DNA from: Camarhynchus parvulus
Taxonomy: Eukaryota; Chordata; Aves; Passeriformes; Thraupidae
Length of the DNA stretch: 64,000 nt
Direction of reading: 5' to 3'
Assembly: GCF_901933205.1 (NCBI RefSeq)
Contig: NC_044571.1
Location: 69,875,689 to 69,939,688, forward strand
In this document: in pieces, positions 33,401 through 47,500 of the stretch
How the letters are laid out: each line of letters starts with the position of its first letter
Position numbering within the stretch: position 1 is the first letter of the stretch
Translations under genes and position numbers: made by a program
Notes under the pieces: model-generated
Database searches by the model: none
What the model was told of the DNA's origin: nothing
Seen by the model: the letters and a program-made list of their open reading frames with translations, nothing else

Positions 33401-36400
33401 AAAAGGGCAAAGGAATTCCTAAAGCTATTTTGTTTCTTTAATAGAGCTCTTCAATGTCTGTTGCAATGAACTGTTTCTGAAGGTTCACCAACTTGGACGG
33501 TTGTTTTGTCTTCTTTTTTTTATTTGTCAGAGTTTTTATCTGTGCTGAGATCTTCAGGGCAGATTTTATGGTCCAGTGATATTATGAAGGAAATCAAGGC
33601 ATTAAGTAATGACAAGAGAAAGGACAACAGGAGAAGGGATGGTAATTAGTTTTGCTTATCTGCAATCTAAAATTGTATGGATGTACATTTTCTTAGTCAT
33701 CCCTTCATATCTCCAAAAGACTAGTAAGAAGGAGAACAATAGCTACCTCTATTAACAGAGTGGGCCTGGAACACAAAAGTTTGCAGAACCGTTAAAAGGT
33801 GAACACTTTAATTCAGGAATTTCCATTAATTAAAAAGTTGGGAGAGAAAAAAGTGAATAGGTCTTCACAGTAGTGAACATTTATGGTACTTTACATTTAG
33901 TTCTCAATATTCCAGATTGACTATAAACATGCATAGAAAAGATAACATTCACAAATGCAGGAAAAGAGGCCCTGAGGATGATTCACCCTAAAATTAAGTA
34001 GCTGTTCTTTCCTTGACACTATAGACTGTAATACAAAAGGCTTTAAAATAATATCAACAACTATGATGTCAGAAATTTACTTATTTTCTCTACAGCTTTC
34101 AGGATGAGTATTTTGGGGTCTTCTCCCCTTTGTTCTACAGCCCCATGTTTGCATTACCTGCCCACTGTAGCTCAAGATGATTTTTGGGCACCTGCCATTC
34201 TTTGATAGTGTCAAAAGTCTCATCAACTTATGCTTAAATACTTGTGTCTACAGTTTACTGCCAAGAGTCCCCCAGTGAAGAAAAGAAGACTGAGGGACCA
34301 CTTCAAAGTTATTGCACTAACTTTTTCCTCTCAATAGAACTGTAATATTTCAAAGCCACAATCCCAAGAATAATTTTTCCCATTCACAATACTTTTCACA
34401 GCAGTTTCTAAGAAAATAAAAAGCTTATCATCAGGAAGTACAGTCAGATTATGATGAAGTTCCATCTCCTGCTCAAAAATAAGGGATCACATACATCTCA
34501 ACCAATTAAATGGCTTCATCGTTGTTCAAGGAAGAAATAAAGGTATTTCTCACTCTCTGCTAATGAAGCCACTTAACTAAAGGTTAACACTGGTTTATCT
34601 CAATTTCCAAGTAGGCAACTTTTCAAGCCCAACTGCAACATACCTATACAGGAATACAGAATGTATCTCCTGTATTAAGTTCTCACTGTTCAAATTAATG
34701 GACTTTGTCATTTATATTCACAGCATTTTTTTCCACTGCCCAATATGCAAAAATCTTTGCCAGTAAATTGTATTAGATTTTTTAACTCCTGTTCCCTAAA
34801 TCTTTATACTTTTTAAACATATCTTATCATTTTCATAAAAATACAGGAAAAGCATATACACAGTATATTTGTCATGCTGAAGTATTTTTTTAACACTAAT
34901 ATTTACTTAATTCCATCACCCCATTTCTATTTCTTCACAGAATAAGCTTTCCCCAGAACATCTATGTATATCCCTTAACTAGTTTTACGCTCTCTTATTT
35001 TCTCATGCTTATCTTTACCCTGAAAATGGAGATCTGAAACCTGATATCTTGAATTGTGTCCCTTTCTTCTGATTATCTTCTCCCTTTAGAACAGCTTATG
35101 GCACTGCAGTAGTAGTTTCAGACTTTAAGCACCTAGTTTTCAAATAACCTTTCTGAATCTGATTTCAAATTTCCATTCCTTAAAATTCTTTTCTTTGAAG
35201 GAAACACAAAACTATGCAAGAAATACACTGTGGTACCACTGAACTTTTGTGTTAAGCTTTGAAATCCAATTTCTCCTTTACTAACACATTTTAGTCTTCC
35301 TTGACACCCAGTGCTACTCAGATTTCTATTCAGAAACAGATTTGCTTACCTGAAATCTAACAGAAGTTCAAAGAGTGCATAATACAATAGCTTGCTGTGC
35401 ACTGAATCCAATCACTCTGCCAGCATCAGATCCACCCACCCTTTTCTACTCATTCTGTTTCAGAATGCAGATGATCCAGGGCACCTTCACACATGACTAA
35501 AGTCCTTCTCTTCTAAACCACAAGCTGTCCTTTCTCCAACCAAAATTTTGTTCATTAAGCCAGAACACGCATGCTTTATCTCAAAAGATGTAAGGCTAAA
35601 GGGTACTAAAGAAATCCAACTGAGTAAACTGAAAGATATCCAAAAATGGTATACTTGTTTCTACAAAAAAGAAAAAATTCAGGGTAAAAAAAATAAAGTT
35701 AATTAAGAGCATGAACTGAAAAAACATGCACAGAAGTTTCTTCCCAAGCAAGTGAATGTGAATCTGTTTTAACAGAATGCTATTCCCTGACACTGTGCTT
35801 AATGGTAAAAGGTGGCCAGCCACATCAATACAGCTGAATGGGAAAAAAGTTGGTTTCTGCCTGTATGGGTCTAAGTCCAGCCTGACTACCCATTAAATTT
35901 ATTAATTGTTCTATATAAATCACATTTTCTCTTCTGCCTTCTTTCCATAGCCACGTGAATGATCTTAGCACACAGGGAGTCATGAGACATCCCATTGTTT
36001 CTTTCTGCTGAACAAACAGTGACCAGTTTAAAGTATCAACAAAAGATGCCGACATGTTAATCTTGTTCTTAGCGTGATGGCTGCTCATCCTGCTCCTAGT
36101 CCCTTCCAGATGGCTCCGTGTGAAAGAGATGGTGGGATGGGGAACAAGGAATATTCCATGCTGTTCTGAACATCTGTTCCACTGCATTCATACATTTAAA
36201 AAAAACAATAAAAACCTTACCGCCACTATCAATTTTACAATTTCAATCTAACACTGCTAGACTAACACCAAATACAGTGTAAATGTTATGCATGCACTTA
36301 AGAAAGGAAAAAACCTCTTTTCAAATCACGTAAGAGCATTTGTTTCGTTTTTGCTGTCTTAAGAACAGACTTGTTTCAATCACAAAGTACTTATGCTGCA

Positions 36401-38516
36401 CTGAAAACATGGTTTTCTTTCATATGGCCTTTCTGTATTATACCCCAAGAATTTATTATCATCCCTTCTCCTACTCAAGCAAACAGAATTGAACTGAGTC
36501 ACCATTTGTTTCCCTTTGGTTTTATTATTTGTCTTTACAGTAAAGATGCACACTATGCATTTGTTGGAGCTTGTTTAAATTTCATTTGTCCAGTTTGGTA
36601 CAGCACCTAAAAAATACTTTGCTTGTGCATATAAAGAAATAGTGATAGCCTTTTGTTTTTTAAGCATGGTTGAAAGAAATGAAAATATAAATACCTTACT
36701 ACACTATACTGTCTACCTCTCAAGTGGCATTTACCCTTTAAAAATACCACCTCTCTTCAGAAGAAGCACCCAGACAGAGCTAGGAGAAACTCAGAACAGA
36801 AAGAGGAGGAAGCAGTGCTTTGTCCTACAGCACAGGAAAGAAGACTTAGATTGATCATCCCCCCCTTTTGTATCATCTTGACATGTGCGAGCCATACGGC
36901 TGCTGAATTATTCAGCTCTTTGTACTTGGAATACCTAATGATTACATGTATGAAAATTTAGAAGTACTGAAACACTGACTGGAAGAGCAGCAGATTGTAA
37001 AATCTAATTTTGTTTTGACCTTTAGTACCCTACATGGTAACATTCAGTAAGAAGTGTAAACCAGATGAAGTCAAAAGGAAAATCACAAAGCAGCAGAGAG
37101 CTGGTTATACCACCAAGCTAATTAGGTCAGGAACAGCCCTCCACTAGCAGGTCGAAATGCTTCCAGATGTCATCTGGAAACAGGCTTGGATCTTAATCAG
37201 ATGTGAACAGAGTTTGCTATGCAGACAGAGCCACACAGTTCTCACTTTCCACAGCAAAACTCAGCAGCCCAGACAGCTGAGAAAATGTCTACAGGCCACT
37301 GTCTCAAAACTCAGAAGTATTCCCATGAACCAGCTAAGATTAATTAAGCCTTAAAAGTAAATCATGGTGCAAGTAACTTGCTGTGTACTCCAACACAAGT
37401 CATTCCCACCTGTTTAGTACCTGTCAATTTTTCTAGCATAGTAATACCATAAAGCAATTATAATAATTTTTTAAAAATTAAAATATGACAAAACCAAGAG
37501 AACTGCTATTGAATAAACATTAGTATGTAATTAACAATTAACCATACCAGGATATTTTCCACCTGAAGGAAATTTTTTTGTTCTCTACCCACCTACTGCA
37601 GTCCAAAAAGCATCATTACAAGTACATTCCTTCTTCAGCCATCTGACAATTAAAATAAGACAAAGCACAGCTTTTCATGTCCCAATTTAGGATACACCAC
37701 TGAGAAGTTACTGCAAGTATGACTCTTTCAATAGTCTCTTGAATGATGGCATTAAACACCTTGCAGTGCTTACTTTAAGCCTGTTTTGGTTATCTGATGC
37801 ACATTCTTTTAAGAGTTTAGTTATATACAGTTGCATTCTATCTACACTACAGAAATGGAAAAATTCTGTGACAAGAACCATTATCCTATAATTTCTTTAC
37901 ACTGTTTCAGACCATTTGATGCTGGAAGAACTCAGAATATTGAAACAACTGTAAACAAGCCTTTTCTTAGTGTTTCAGACTACAATAATGTACAAATAAC
38001 TCCTGCAGACCATTTAAAGTACATTTGTCCCAGCCTTCCTCCTTCATAAATAGCAAGGGTTATCAGAAGCAAATGCCTTGATTATATAAAGAAAACCTAA
38101 GTTGCAGCTAGGCTGGCTGACTTACATTGATCCCATTTAACAGAGCCTTACTGGATTTAAAGTGCTCGAAATAACTGTCTGGGTCACAGCCCATGTGATA
38201 AAGGCCACCTGGTGAGGCCTCAGGAGCCCTCCTGCAGGGACAACATGCCATTCAGATCCTCCAATGACCTCAAGCTAAACCAGAAGCACATTCAGTAATT
38301 TGTTTCTCAGAACTCCAATTAACCTTAAATTGGAAGGGAAAGTAAAAAAGGGATCAAGGATTGAATTTTTTGTCAAATAATATCAATTTTATGGCAATAC
38401 ACAGCGTTCCCCATTTCCCATATCTAATACACACCATGAAAAACCTTTTAAAACAGGATCTTTCTGGGAAAAAAAAAATCTGTTCTTAAACTGTTTTTAC
38501 TCCCAGCAGTTGATCT

Positions 38517-38608
38517 AAAATGTCACATGGAAGTGTTACATTTTCACATAATTCAGTTAATCCAAAATTTAAAATGTCACAGAGAAGTGTTAAATTTTAT
38601 CACAATTC
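38517..38608. repeat. Tandem duplication, 54-bp period
   Basis: A block starting AAAATGTCACA and ending CAATTC or ATAATTC (38517-38554) recurs at 38571-38608 with a few differences. It is an older duplication than the one at 30338. Confidence 0.7.
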
Positions 38609-39423
38609 TTTTCTGTACAAGAAACCCTCTGGATGTCATACATGTATATACACACGAGCACACTTTGTGTACATTTATGTTCTATATATACACACGCAAT
38701 TTATACACATTTATTATAAATATGACACACAGAGAAGATGGAAGACACCAATAATGTAGGTCAAACAGCAAAAGAAAAAGCACTTAAGATTAATGTTGAA
38801 TTGCCACGATACTTTCTCCACCTCTACTCCCAGTTCTCACCAGGCAGGAAAGAGACTTTACCACTGGGAAACACCAGCAGTGATACTTTTTCTATGGCAT
38901 CACACTATGATCACAATCCTTAAAATACTTTGCAGTTAAAGCAACTTCAATATCCATCTGAAGAGCCACACAACAGCAGCACAAATTTCCTAGTATGTGT
39001 CAGGAAACACATGGACAGCCCATGAAGATTTAAAGTATTACAAAATAAAGCAACATCCCTGGAGCTCCTCAAAGTGAAGCTTTACACCCACACCATAAAT
39101 TTTCCTGATTTTGACACTCCTACCAACACTTGACTTTACCAGAAACCTGGAAATGACAACTAAACTATGTGAGGGAAAACCAGATTTATTTTGGGTGCTT
39201 TCATGGAAAAACCAAACTAAATATTTTGTGTCTGGATCCAACAGCTGAGTCTAAGTGAATTGAAAATTCCCAACTATTTTTATGCTGAGCCAAGTGTGCC
39301 ATCTGTTCCCACAAAGTCCATCTTCTGGTAACTACTGTACTACAGCATTATCACAAAGTGCCATGTGATCGAGGACTGGTGTAGAAATCAAGAAAGATAC
39401 TATGAGTGACAGAAAGCAACACT

Positions 39424-39515
39424 CAAGACAGTTGTAAAAATAAAAATAAAAACCAAAGAAAAACAGCACACAAAAAAAAAAAACAACCCACCACCCCCAA
39501 AAAAATCACCACAAA
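39424..39515. repeat. A/C-rich low-complexity tract
   Basis: Long adenine runs are interspersed with CCCACCACCCCC-type sequence. A T/G-rich tract of opposite sense follows at 40318-40396. Confidence 0.6.
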
Positions 39516-40317
39516 GCTCAAGCAGCCTTATCAAGGTCCCCTGTTAATACAGCTTTTTGTGTTGTGGTTATTTCACTCTGGTGCCTAAGGAAGGCTGAGC
39601 TCTGGTCAGAGACTTTCCCAGGCTGGGGACACGTTTTATGTCTTTCCTATATGATCTTTCGTATGTGATCTGCCTGTGCACAGTAACCTGAGCACTAAGG
39701 ATGCTATTTCCCTCTCCCAGCTAATCTTCCTCACTCTCCTCCACATAGTTAACATCTTCAAGTTAATCACAGAATCCATTCCTGCTTGACACATGAGAAA
39801 TAAGCAATGTGTAAATTTTCAGTTCATAAAATGAAACAGTAACAAATGACAGCAGAACATCCAGTTATCAGCAGTACAGGAGCTCCCTGTACCCCAACAA
39901 CTGAATCACAAGTGAGTAACACGGGGTCCAGCAGAAATCAAGACAGATTGTACTCCTCTTTCCTGCCCTTATCGATACTGAAGGCATTTTTTCAAACCTA
40001 ATTTACACAGACAAGTATCCATTTGTACCTCTTACCAGAAACAGAATACTAAGAGAAATAAAACCACAGTAAAAAACTTAAATCTAAACACACTTGATGT
40101 ATTTGCTATTGATCTGTAAGGCACACTGAGATTGTAAGCAGGTACAAAACATCACATCCTCTCTTGGTGTTTCTGCCTCTTTATGACAGATCTTTTCTCC
40201 TGCTAGGATCACAAATTTAGATGTCAAGGTTCTGCCCACCATTACCTTCTTAATAATTCAACATATAATGTTGGCCTCAGATTTTTCTTTCTCTGCTGTT
40301 TTGAGGTTATAGTAGCA

Positions 40318-40396
40318 TTTTGTGTTGGAGTTTTGTGGGGTTTTTGGCTTTTTTTTTGTTGTTGTTGTCGTTGGAGTTTTCTTTGGGGGTTCTTAA
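40318..40396. repeat. T/G-rich low-complexity tract
   Basis: T runs with GTTGTTGTTGTCGTTGG and GGGGG segments. It could in part pair with the A/C-rich tract 0.8 kb away, but the match is only compositional. Confidence 0.55.
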
Positions 40397-42488
40397 AGCT
40401 CAAATCAGTGTCAGGCAGTACTACAAGTAACATACTTTGATACAGTACACTGACAAACAAAACCTCATTTTCAGCATTAAAGAGATTTCCTCCTTACACA
40501 TACAGTAACTCCCACTGTGAGACAAATAAGCTACTGGAAAACCATAGTGAGTCTCAGACAGAATTCAGCAGTTAGTCTTGTGTAAAAATCCCCTTTCAAC
40601 ACTTGAAGACTGGAAAGAAAGTTGTGCTCCATGAAATCTGGCATTGTATCAACACATCTCCATGGAGCTGGCAGGACAGAAGTGGTCCAGAAACCAGCTT
40701 CAATGAAAAAAAGCATTCTTACCATGTACAAATAATTACTAAGTAGAGGCTTAAGCAACTTTTTCTCCTAGCTAAAAATCATCAAATCACAGCTAAGATT
40801 ACTGGGGACACAAAGGTTATCAATGACAACACTAAATTATTTAAATCTATTTTATCCCTATATTTCAAATTAGTGCATTAAAATACCCCTTGTGGAACCT
40901 TTTGTCTGTCTTTCTTCAAGACATATATATATACGACTTGAAAATGTAAACTTAGCTTTATAAGGAACTATGAAATTTCAGAACCTAACACTGAGTACTT
41001 AAAAGCATCACACTGATTTATAGCTATGTCTGTAATTCTCTTCTTTTAGTCAATGCCAAGTGTGGGTGAATGCTAAGTGTGAGCTTGGAGGAAAACAGTC
41101 TTACATAGAATAATAAAAGCACAAACCATCAAAATACATGGGAGTCCACAATAAAGAAGAGCATGAGCCATTGGGTTTTTCACGTGCGAGCCTCTGGGGA
41201 TGTTCAAAGACTTCAGAGACTGCGTTAGCAAGTTGTGTGGTACAATAGGAGCATAAGCATCTTTAGAGCTGCATAGCTGCTGGTGATCATTCCAAGTCCA
41301 TCCTGCATACACTCTTTTTTGTAGGGAAACAGAAATATTTGTTCCAAGCTAGTGCTCTCCCACTCTCCCAGTCCTTGGACCATCAGATGCTGACACTGTC
41401 CCATATGCCCATACAGATGTTTTGGTTTCACACTCATCTGAAAGAGTTCATATAGTTCACATCTGGGAAATTTGCATCATAAATATAGTTCTGGATCCAA
41501 ACCAAATCTACAGCATAGTACATCCTACAATGTTGTTTCAGCATGCTTTAATTTGCTATATAAAGGCTGAAAAAGAGTAGTTTTATTTTGTTTTCATTTT
41601 CTCAGGATAAGATGTAAGAAGACAGGCAAATACAGGTTAGAAAGAAAGAGAATCATCTAAGGGCTGAAAATATGTCACAGTATTTTTTAATTATGCTTCC
41701 TTCCAATACTTACAAATGAACATTCCATGGAAAAGGGAGGAATAAAACAAAAATATGTACAGGAGTCAGAGTTACCTTGATCCTCTCACTCCCTATAATG
41801 CACACAGACTCCCAATCCTTTGGGAAGGACCTCATCTTCCTTACTAACTGTCAGTCAAACACACAGCAAAATCCTGGCAATAGAGCCAACTAAAACCCAC
41901 TGAAAGAGGAACAGACTGCCTAAACCTAGCAATGCTGCAACTGCCAAGGAGCATCCCAAGCCTATTACAGTAAGGTTACTCAATACCTGTACACCCTGAC
42001 ATTAAATTTACTCTCCAAACATGAGAAAGGCAAGAAGCAGCGTCTCATTTATACTGCTGAGAGGCACTAGAGCTACTTGTGCACTGGTCACCATCATCAA
42101 GGCCTGTAGAAGGATCGGAAATTGGACGTCGACCACATCAATACTTAGCAACAAATGTTTCAACTACAAGATGAGTTTTGCTTCCTTCTCAGAAGCAACA
42201 CCCAGTCATTGCCTTAAGATGTGCTCCACTTAAAGTTGTGCTTTTTAAGACAGCTGTAAGCCAACTGCTCCTTGATTTAATTACATGGATTCCTTTTCCC
42301 ATTCCTGTTTCAACATTTGTGCTATTATAGCTGCTGGTCCTGGCTGAGCTGCTTCTCGTGCTGTAATCAGATTGGAAGTCAGCAAAAATCTAATCCAGGG
42401 GAAAGAAGTCGAAGCAGTTTATGGAATTACTACCCTTATATCTGAGAGCATGGAAGTGATAGTGAAACTACTCAATCTGCTTCAGGAC

Positions 42489-42525
42489 AAAAGAAAAAAA
42501 AAACAAAAGAAAAAAAACCAAAACA
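42489..42525. repeat. A-rich low-complexity tract
   Basis: Two adenine runs are joined by CAAAAG and followed by CCAAAAC. It is similar in style to the other A-rich tracts. Confidence 0.55.
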
Positions 42526-42678
42526 ATTCAAGCTGAACTTCCATTTCATACATAGTTACAGTGTTCAGTTGTGTAGGTGAACAGCAAGCTAAACACAAGT
42601 GACTAGACTGAAAGACTAGCAACTGCTTCCTACAAGAAATGGCACCAATATTGTCACATTAAAAGAATTTTCCTTGAG

Positions 42679-43085
42679 TCAGAATATGCTGAGTTGGAAA
42701 GGACCTGTGACGATAGTCCAGTCCAGCTCCTGACCATACAGGGCAACCCCAAAGTTAATCCAGGTACTTAAAAGTGTTGTGCAAATGCTTCTTGAACTCT
42801 AACAGGTTTGGGGTCCCAACCACTTTCCTGCAGAGCTGCTTCCAGTGCTTGACCACAACTCTCAGCGAACAACTTTTCCCTAACATCCAATCTAGACTTC
42901 CCTGATGCAGCTTTATGTCATTCCCTTGTGTCTTGTCGCTGGACACCTGACACAGGCTGGATCAGCACCTCCCATTCCAACTCCCTCACAAGAAGCTGTA
43001 GACAGAATATGGTACCCTCTTCCCAAAGATTACACATAGTACCCTCAGCTGCTCCTCAGAAGTCATTCTCTCTAGTCCCAGTCCA
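42679..43085 (-). mobile_element. CR1 LINE 3' fragment
   Basis: The reverse complement carries the CR1 3' layout: the TTGGAAAGGACC block, GGTCCCAACCACTTTCCTGC, a segment translating to degraded DIKLHQGSLDWMLGKSCSLR on the minus strand, and CAGCTGCTCCTCAGAAG. The frame is broken in the 5' part. Confidence 0.82.
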
Positions 43086-44244
43086 TTTTACTAGTAGGAA
43101 CAAAAACCAATGACACTAAAGAGCTCAGAACTTTTGCAATTTTCAGGAACTTTCTACTGACACATTTCCCAAAAATCACGTAGGCGTCCCAGCAAACTCT
43201 GAGTAGGTCAACAAAAAATTTACTGAACAGACGAAAAGCAGATATCCCACATGTGCATTACAAATTCTGCTTATCATGTTAGCCATGTAAGTCATTTATG
43301 TCTGTATCCTTTCCATCTCTTTCTGAAAAACATGCTTTTAGTGAATGCTAACCTGGTATGCATTGATTTCTGTGGTTTGTTTATAAAAAGAAACAAGCAG
43401 CATATACTTATAAATATTTAGGACCAAATTTATTTTTAAAGAATGAAATATTAAATATGTACTTTTTAAAATAAATACACAGTACTCTGAAACAGAAGCG
43501 TGGATAACAACTCAAGACAAAAATTACTATCCTCTTCTCAGGGACAAGAAGTCACTTATCTGATGAAAGGTACCATCCCATCTCAAGAAAAGTAGATGCC
43601 CTTAGCTCATGGTAAATTGTGAAGGTCCCTTTTTTCTTTCCAAGAGACTAAGGTAGAATCAAGGACAAACCATTTAAAAAAATGAAGGAACCATTCCCTC
43701 TATTTTTCAATCTAAAATCCAAATTTAATCCAAATTGATCTTGTAATTCATAGAGAACAGAATATTTCTTTAGCTGTTTACCATTAATCACTAGTCATAA
43801 AATGCAAACAGGCAGACTGCATGTTGAACTGATCACATTCATATTTCCCAATTGCATCTATCAACATCCCACAGCCAAACACCTGAAGCCATTCAGTTTC
43901 ATACTGATGATAAGATGCCCTGCTCATATTTTAGCGCCACAGTCCAACCTTCTCCTCCTTTATAGGAGTCCTACTGCTAGTGTTTTATCTCCTCCTTCAC
44001 ATCCAGCACCACTGCTTTGTGCATATTCACCACTTCAGTTGCCGACACAGCAACCAAGATTTGTGTCCTTCACATGCCCTACAGCCGCTTTCCTCTCCTC
44101 ACCTGGACTCTGCTCTCCACACCTCACTTCTGCAATGCCATGTCTCACTGCTTCTTTGGAAGCTGCCAGCTGGTCCAACAAGAGTTGGAGGTATTGGTAG
44201 CTAAGAGGAGAGATATAAACAAATTCTTTTGACTAGCAGTGCCA
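43086..44244. other. Intron 1 interval
   Basis: AT-rich to about 43800, then a pyrimidine-rich, GC-richer stretch (43960-44200). No gene recognised; a 132-codon frame at 43802-44200 looks non-coding. Confidence 0.45.
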
Positions 44245-44505
44245 AACAACAAGACAGGAGGCAATGGGCAGAAAGTGATGCACAGGAAGTTTCACCTGAA
44301 CATGAAGAAGGACTTTTTAGTGTGCAGTGATTGCACACTGGAGCAGGCTGCCCAGAGAGGGTGTGGAGTCTCCCTCACTGGAGATGTTCAAGAACCATCT
44401 GGACACAACCCTGTGCCATGTGCTCTGGGATGACCTTGCTTGAACAGGGAGGTTGGACCAGATGCCCCACTGTGGTCCCATCCAACCTGACCCATTCCAT
44501 GAAAT
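44245..44505 (+). mobile_element. CR1 LINE 3' fragment
   Basis: The plus strand reads CR1 3' sequence: GGCAGAAAGTGATGCACAGG, AGTTTCACCTGAACATGAAG, a GGAGCAGGCTGCCCAGAGAGG block, then GGAGGTTGGACCAGATGCCC and TCCCATCCAACCTGACCCATTC. It is degraded. Confidence 0.85.
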
Positions 44506-47500
44506 ACACAAACTAAATAATAAATGAGTGTTAATGTTTTATTTACAAGTAAAGTATAACACTGCAATGAGTATTGATGAAGTATGCTTTAACTTTATTT
44601 CTGAATTTAAAAAAGAAAGGGCATCCATCTAGATCCCAATGATCACAGCAGTCTATTGTAAACTTAAAGCAGTTGGAAATCAATTGGGGCACCTATTTCC
44701 AAAGAAAGAGAAACACAACTGATGTTTTTCACCCCTCCAGTTCCACAATGGTTAGTAGTGAACTTTGCCATGAGTTTGCCTCAAAATATTTTGCATACTG
44801 GATTAAAACACTTTCAGTATTTGCCATCATTAAATTGCTTTGAACAAAAAGACTTCCTAGATGTTCATCCTTAACACTAGTAAGTCGATTTTGAACCTAA
44901 CCATGTTGAAGTGAAAACAATGGGGGGAGTGGGAATTAAATCCTGCCATGTAAATATTCAGGAAGCTCTTGTTTTTCTTTACATACACAACAGAAACAAA
45001 GAACGATGCTGAATTCTGAAGTGAACCTACTCTAAACTTGCCTCCCTCGCAGCAGTGCTGTTGCTATTATATTGGTGATAAAATCTTCTCCTGTGAAATG
45101 TAATTATTAGTTTAAAACCCACTGAGCTCATGAGATCCCCCAATCCAAGAGGAATAGATTTCTTAACTAAAGCTGTGACCAGCTGGCTGCTAAACAGAAA
45201 AAGGACTGCTATTGCCATCTCTGTGATGAGGCTCCAGGGGCAATGCTATGGTTGTTGGCACCCTTCCTGAAGTTGAGAATCACATCAAACCAAGCAAAAC
45301 CCTTTGTGACTGGAGACCAGTTTGTTTTTATGGACTAAAAGGGTGACTGTAGGCACAAACACATTGACTCCAGCTCTCAAAGACTGTAATTTAAAGTTAT
45401 CTGTGATTACATAGATCTTCCATACACCCCACAAAATTATGAGACAAACCTATCAATACTTACATTGCTCTTAACTACACTTTAAAATAATCAGTGTAAT
45501 CTACATAGACTACAAGCACGTATGGAAAAAATCAAGCCATTAGAGACTAATCTACACACAGTTCAAGAAGTAATTTAACTACATCAGTTAAATTTAGAAG
45601 CTGATTTATTTAATCATTGCACAGGCAACCAAGATTTAAACCTCATCTTCAAGCAGATCCCTGTGCACTAGCTGCATAATTCAGAGGGAAGTTATTATGA
45701 TGCCAATCACAGAAAAGTTCAGAGAAGAGGCCAATGACTGCATTTATTTGCAGAAATGAAAATTTCCCAGTCTCAGACAGTGATAACAAAGAATATTTCT
45801 ATATGTGATGAGCATGCTAAGGCTCTCACAGTGCAGACACCAGCTTGAATACACAAAGAGAAGAAATTTGCTAACATCAAACCCATTTTGCCAGGCTGCA
45901 ATTTAATCCAACTCCATGCAGTCAAGCCCAAAATGTAAGTAAGTGCATACTGAAAAGAGTTTAACCCCAGATAGGCAAGAGCGAAGCCGAAATATTCAGC
46001 CTCTTGTAACATCAAAATCAGATAGAAAACAGGAAAAGGCTCATCAAAAATGCATGTACCTGAAGATGGAAACCTGTGATCACTTCTCTACCATGTTTTA
46101 AGTTAGTCCCTCCCAAAACTAGTTCCACCTCATTTTGGCTTTACTGTTTGCAGGGCAAGAATTCTGCAAAACTTCGGCTTCTGTCATAGGTCTTTTTCCA
46201 CCCCTGGGAGACCACTGGAAAAACACTGTCCTGCTACTCCCCCCATCCACCGCTACACAATTAGTGATCCGCAGTTTCTGGCTGGTCAAGTAGTCCAAAA
46301 ACCCTCCACCATTCTCCAGAGACATTTCTCTCCTACCCAACCTACTTTTCACACTCAGTCTGCCCCATTCTGAAAAGCTTCTTTCTTTCAAGGGACTCTT
46401 CTTAATGGTTTGTTTTAAATCAAACATTTAAGTTACTAAATAATTCTATAATTAAGCAGCCATGAAGGTTAAAGGATACAGATTACACGACTGAAAAGTC
46501 AGACAGCACAGGCAAAAGTCTTGGCACATAAATTTGATTTAACCCTGGCTGAAAATATCCAAGCTGCTTTCCCAATAAAAGTATTTCTAAAGACTGGAGT
46601 ATTATCCACACCACAATCACAAACATAATTTTAACATCATTTTTCAAAGCATGTAACTGAATACACAGTATTTTTATCTGCCAAAATAAGTGTAAAGGTG
46701 TATTTCTTAGAATTGCTTGTATGCGATGACAAAAGAATTCTTCTGGTAGTCTACTGAATTGACAGCAGGGGCTAGTAAGCATCAGAGGCTGTTTTCAAGC
46801 CCTGCATCTGGTATTTCATTTCTCACTGCACGCTCTCTAACTTTCTTTGTGGAAGACACTTTTGTACTGTAGTGTTGTAGGTTTAATATAATATTTAATC
46901 TAGTGTTTTTATCAACCTGACAACTTTTGGGGGCATTTACATTGGCAAAACACAGTAGGAAATCCAGAGAAGCAAGACAAGGCACAACTATAATCCAAGT
47001 GACAAAATGAGTGACTTAATTTCAAATTCAAATACCTTAATACACATGCAGGTGAATTAAGCTGTTGAAATTTTTTATTGACTTGAAAGTGAAATTCTTT
47101 GAATAGAAATTTAAAAAGAAAATACATTACATTATTTTAAGCACAATTTTCTCATTTTATTGATCAGGTAGTTTCCAAATTGTATGTCCAATCCAAATGT
47201 TTGTGATACATGAATGATCAATGTTCAATCAAAAATTGGAATTTGTTCACTAGAATTAGGTTTTAATATTTTTTTTAAAATACTTAAAGGTTGATATTTT
47301 CAAGTATGTTCATTGTCTTTATACACCTATCAGTTACATTAAATTCCAGACTAGTTAAACACTTGACACTTCATTTAAACTCTACGTGAAAACTGGGCTT
47401 AAACTGCACAAAGAAACAGAAAATACTTCATAAAACTACACTGAGAATGAACAGCAAATAACTCAAAATAATTTTTGAAGTTTTATTAATAAATATAACG

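Larger units (their letters stand above)
30226..42678. other. Long intron 1 interval without genes
   Basis: About 12.4 kb of AT-rich sequence. I could support only two small tandem duplications (30338-30410 and 38517-38608) and A-rich or T-rich tracts at 39424-39515 and 40318-40396. A 146-codon frame at 30934-31374 resembles no family I know. No CpG-rich promoter is visible. Confidence 0.5.

Noticed and set aside
43802..44200. 132-codon frame rich in Pro, Ser and Leu
   Set aside because: It is a product of a pyrimidine-rich stretch. Two other plus-strand frames are open over the same stretch, which points to composition rather than coding.
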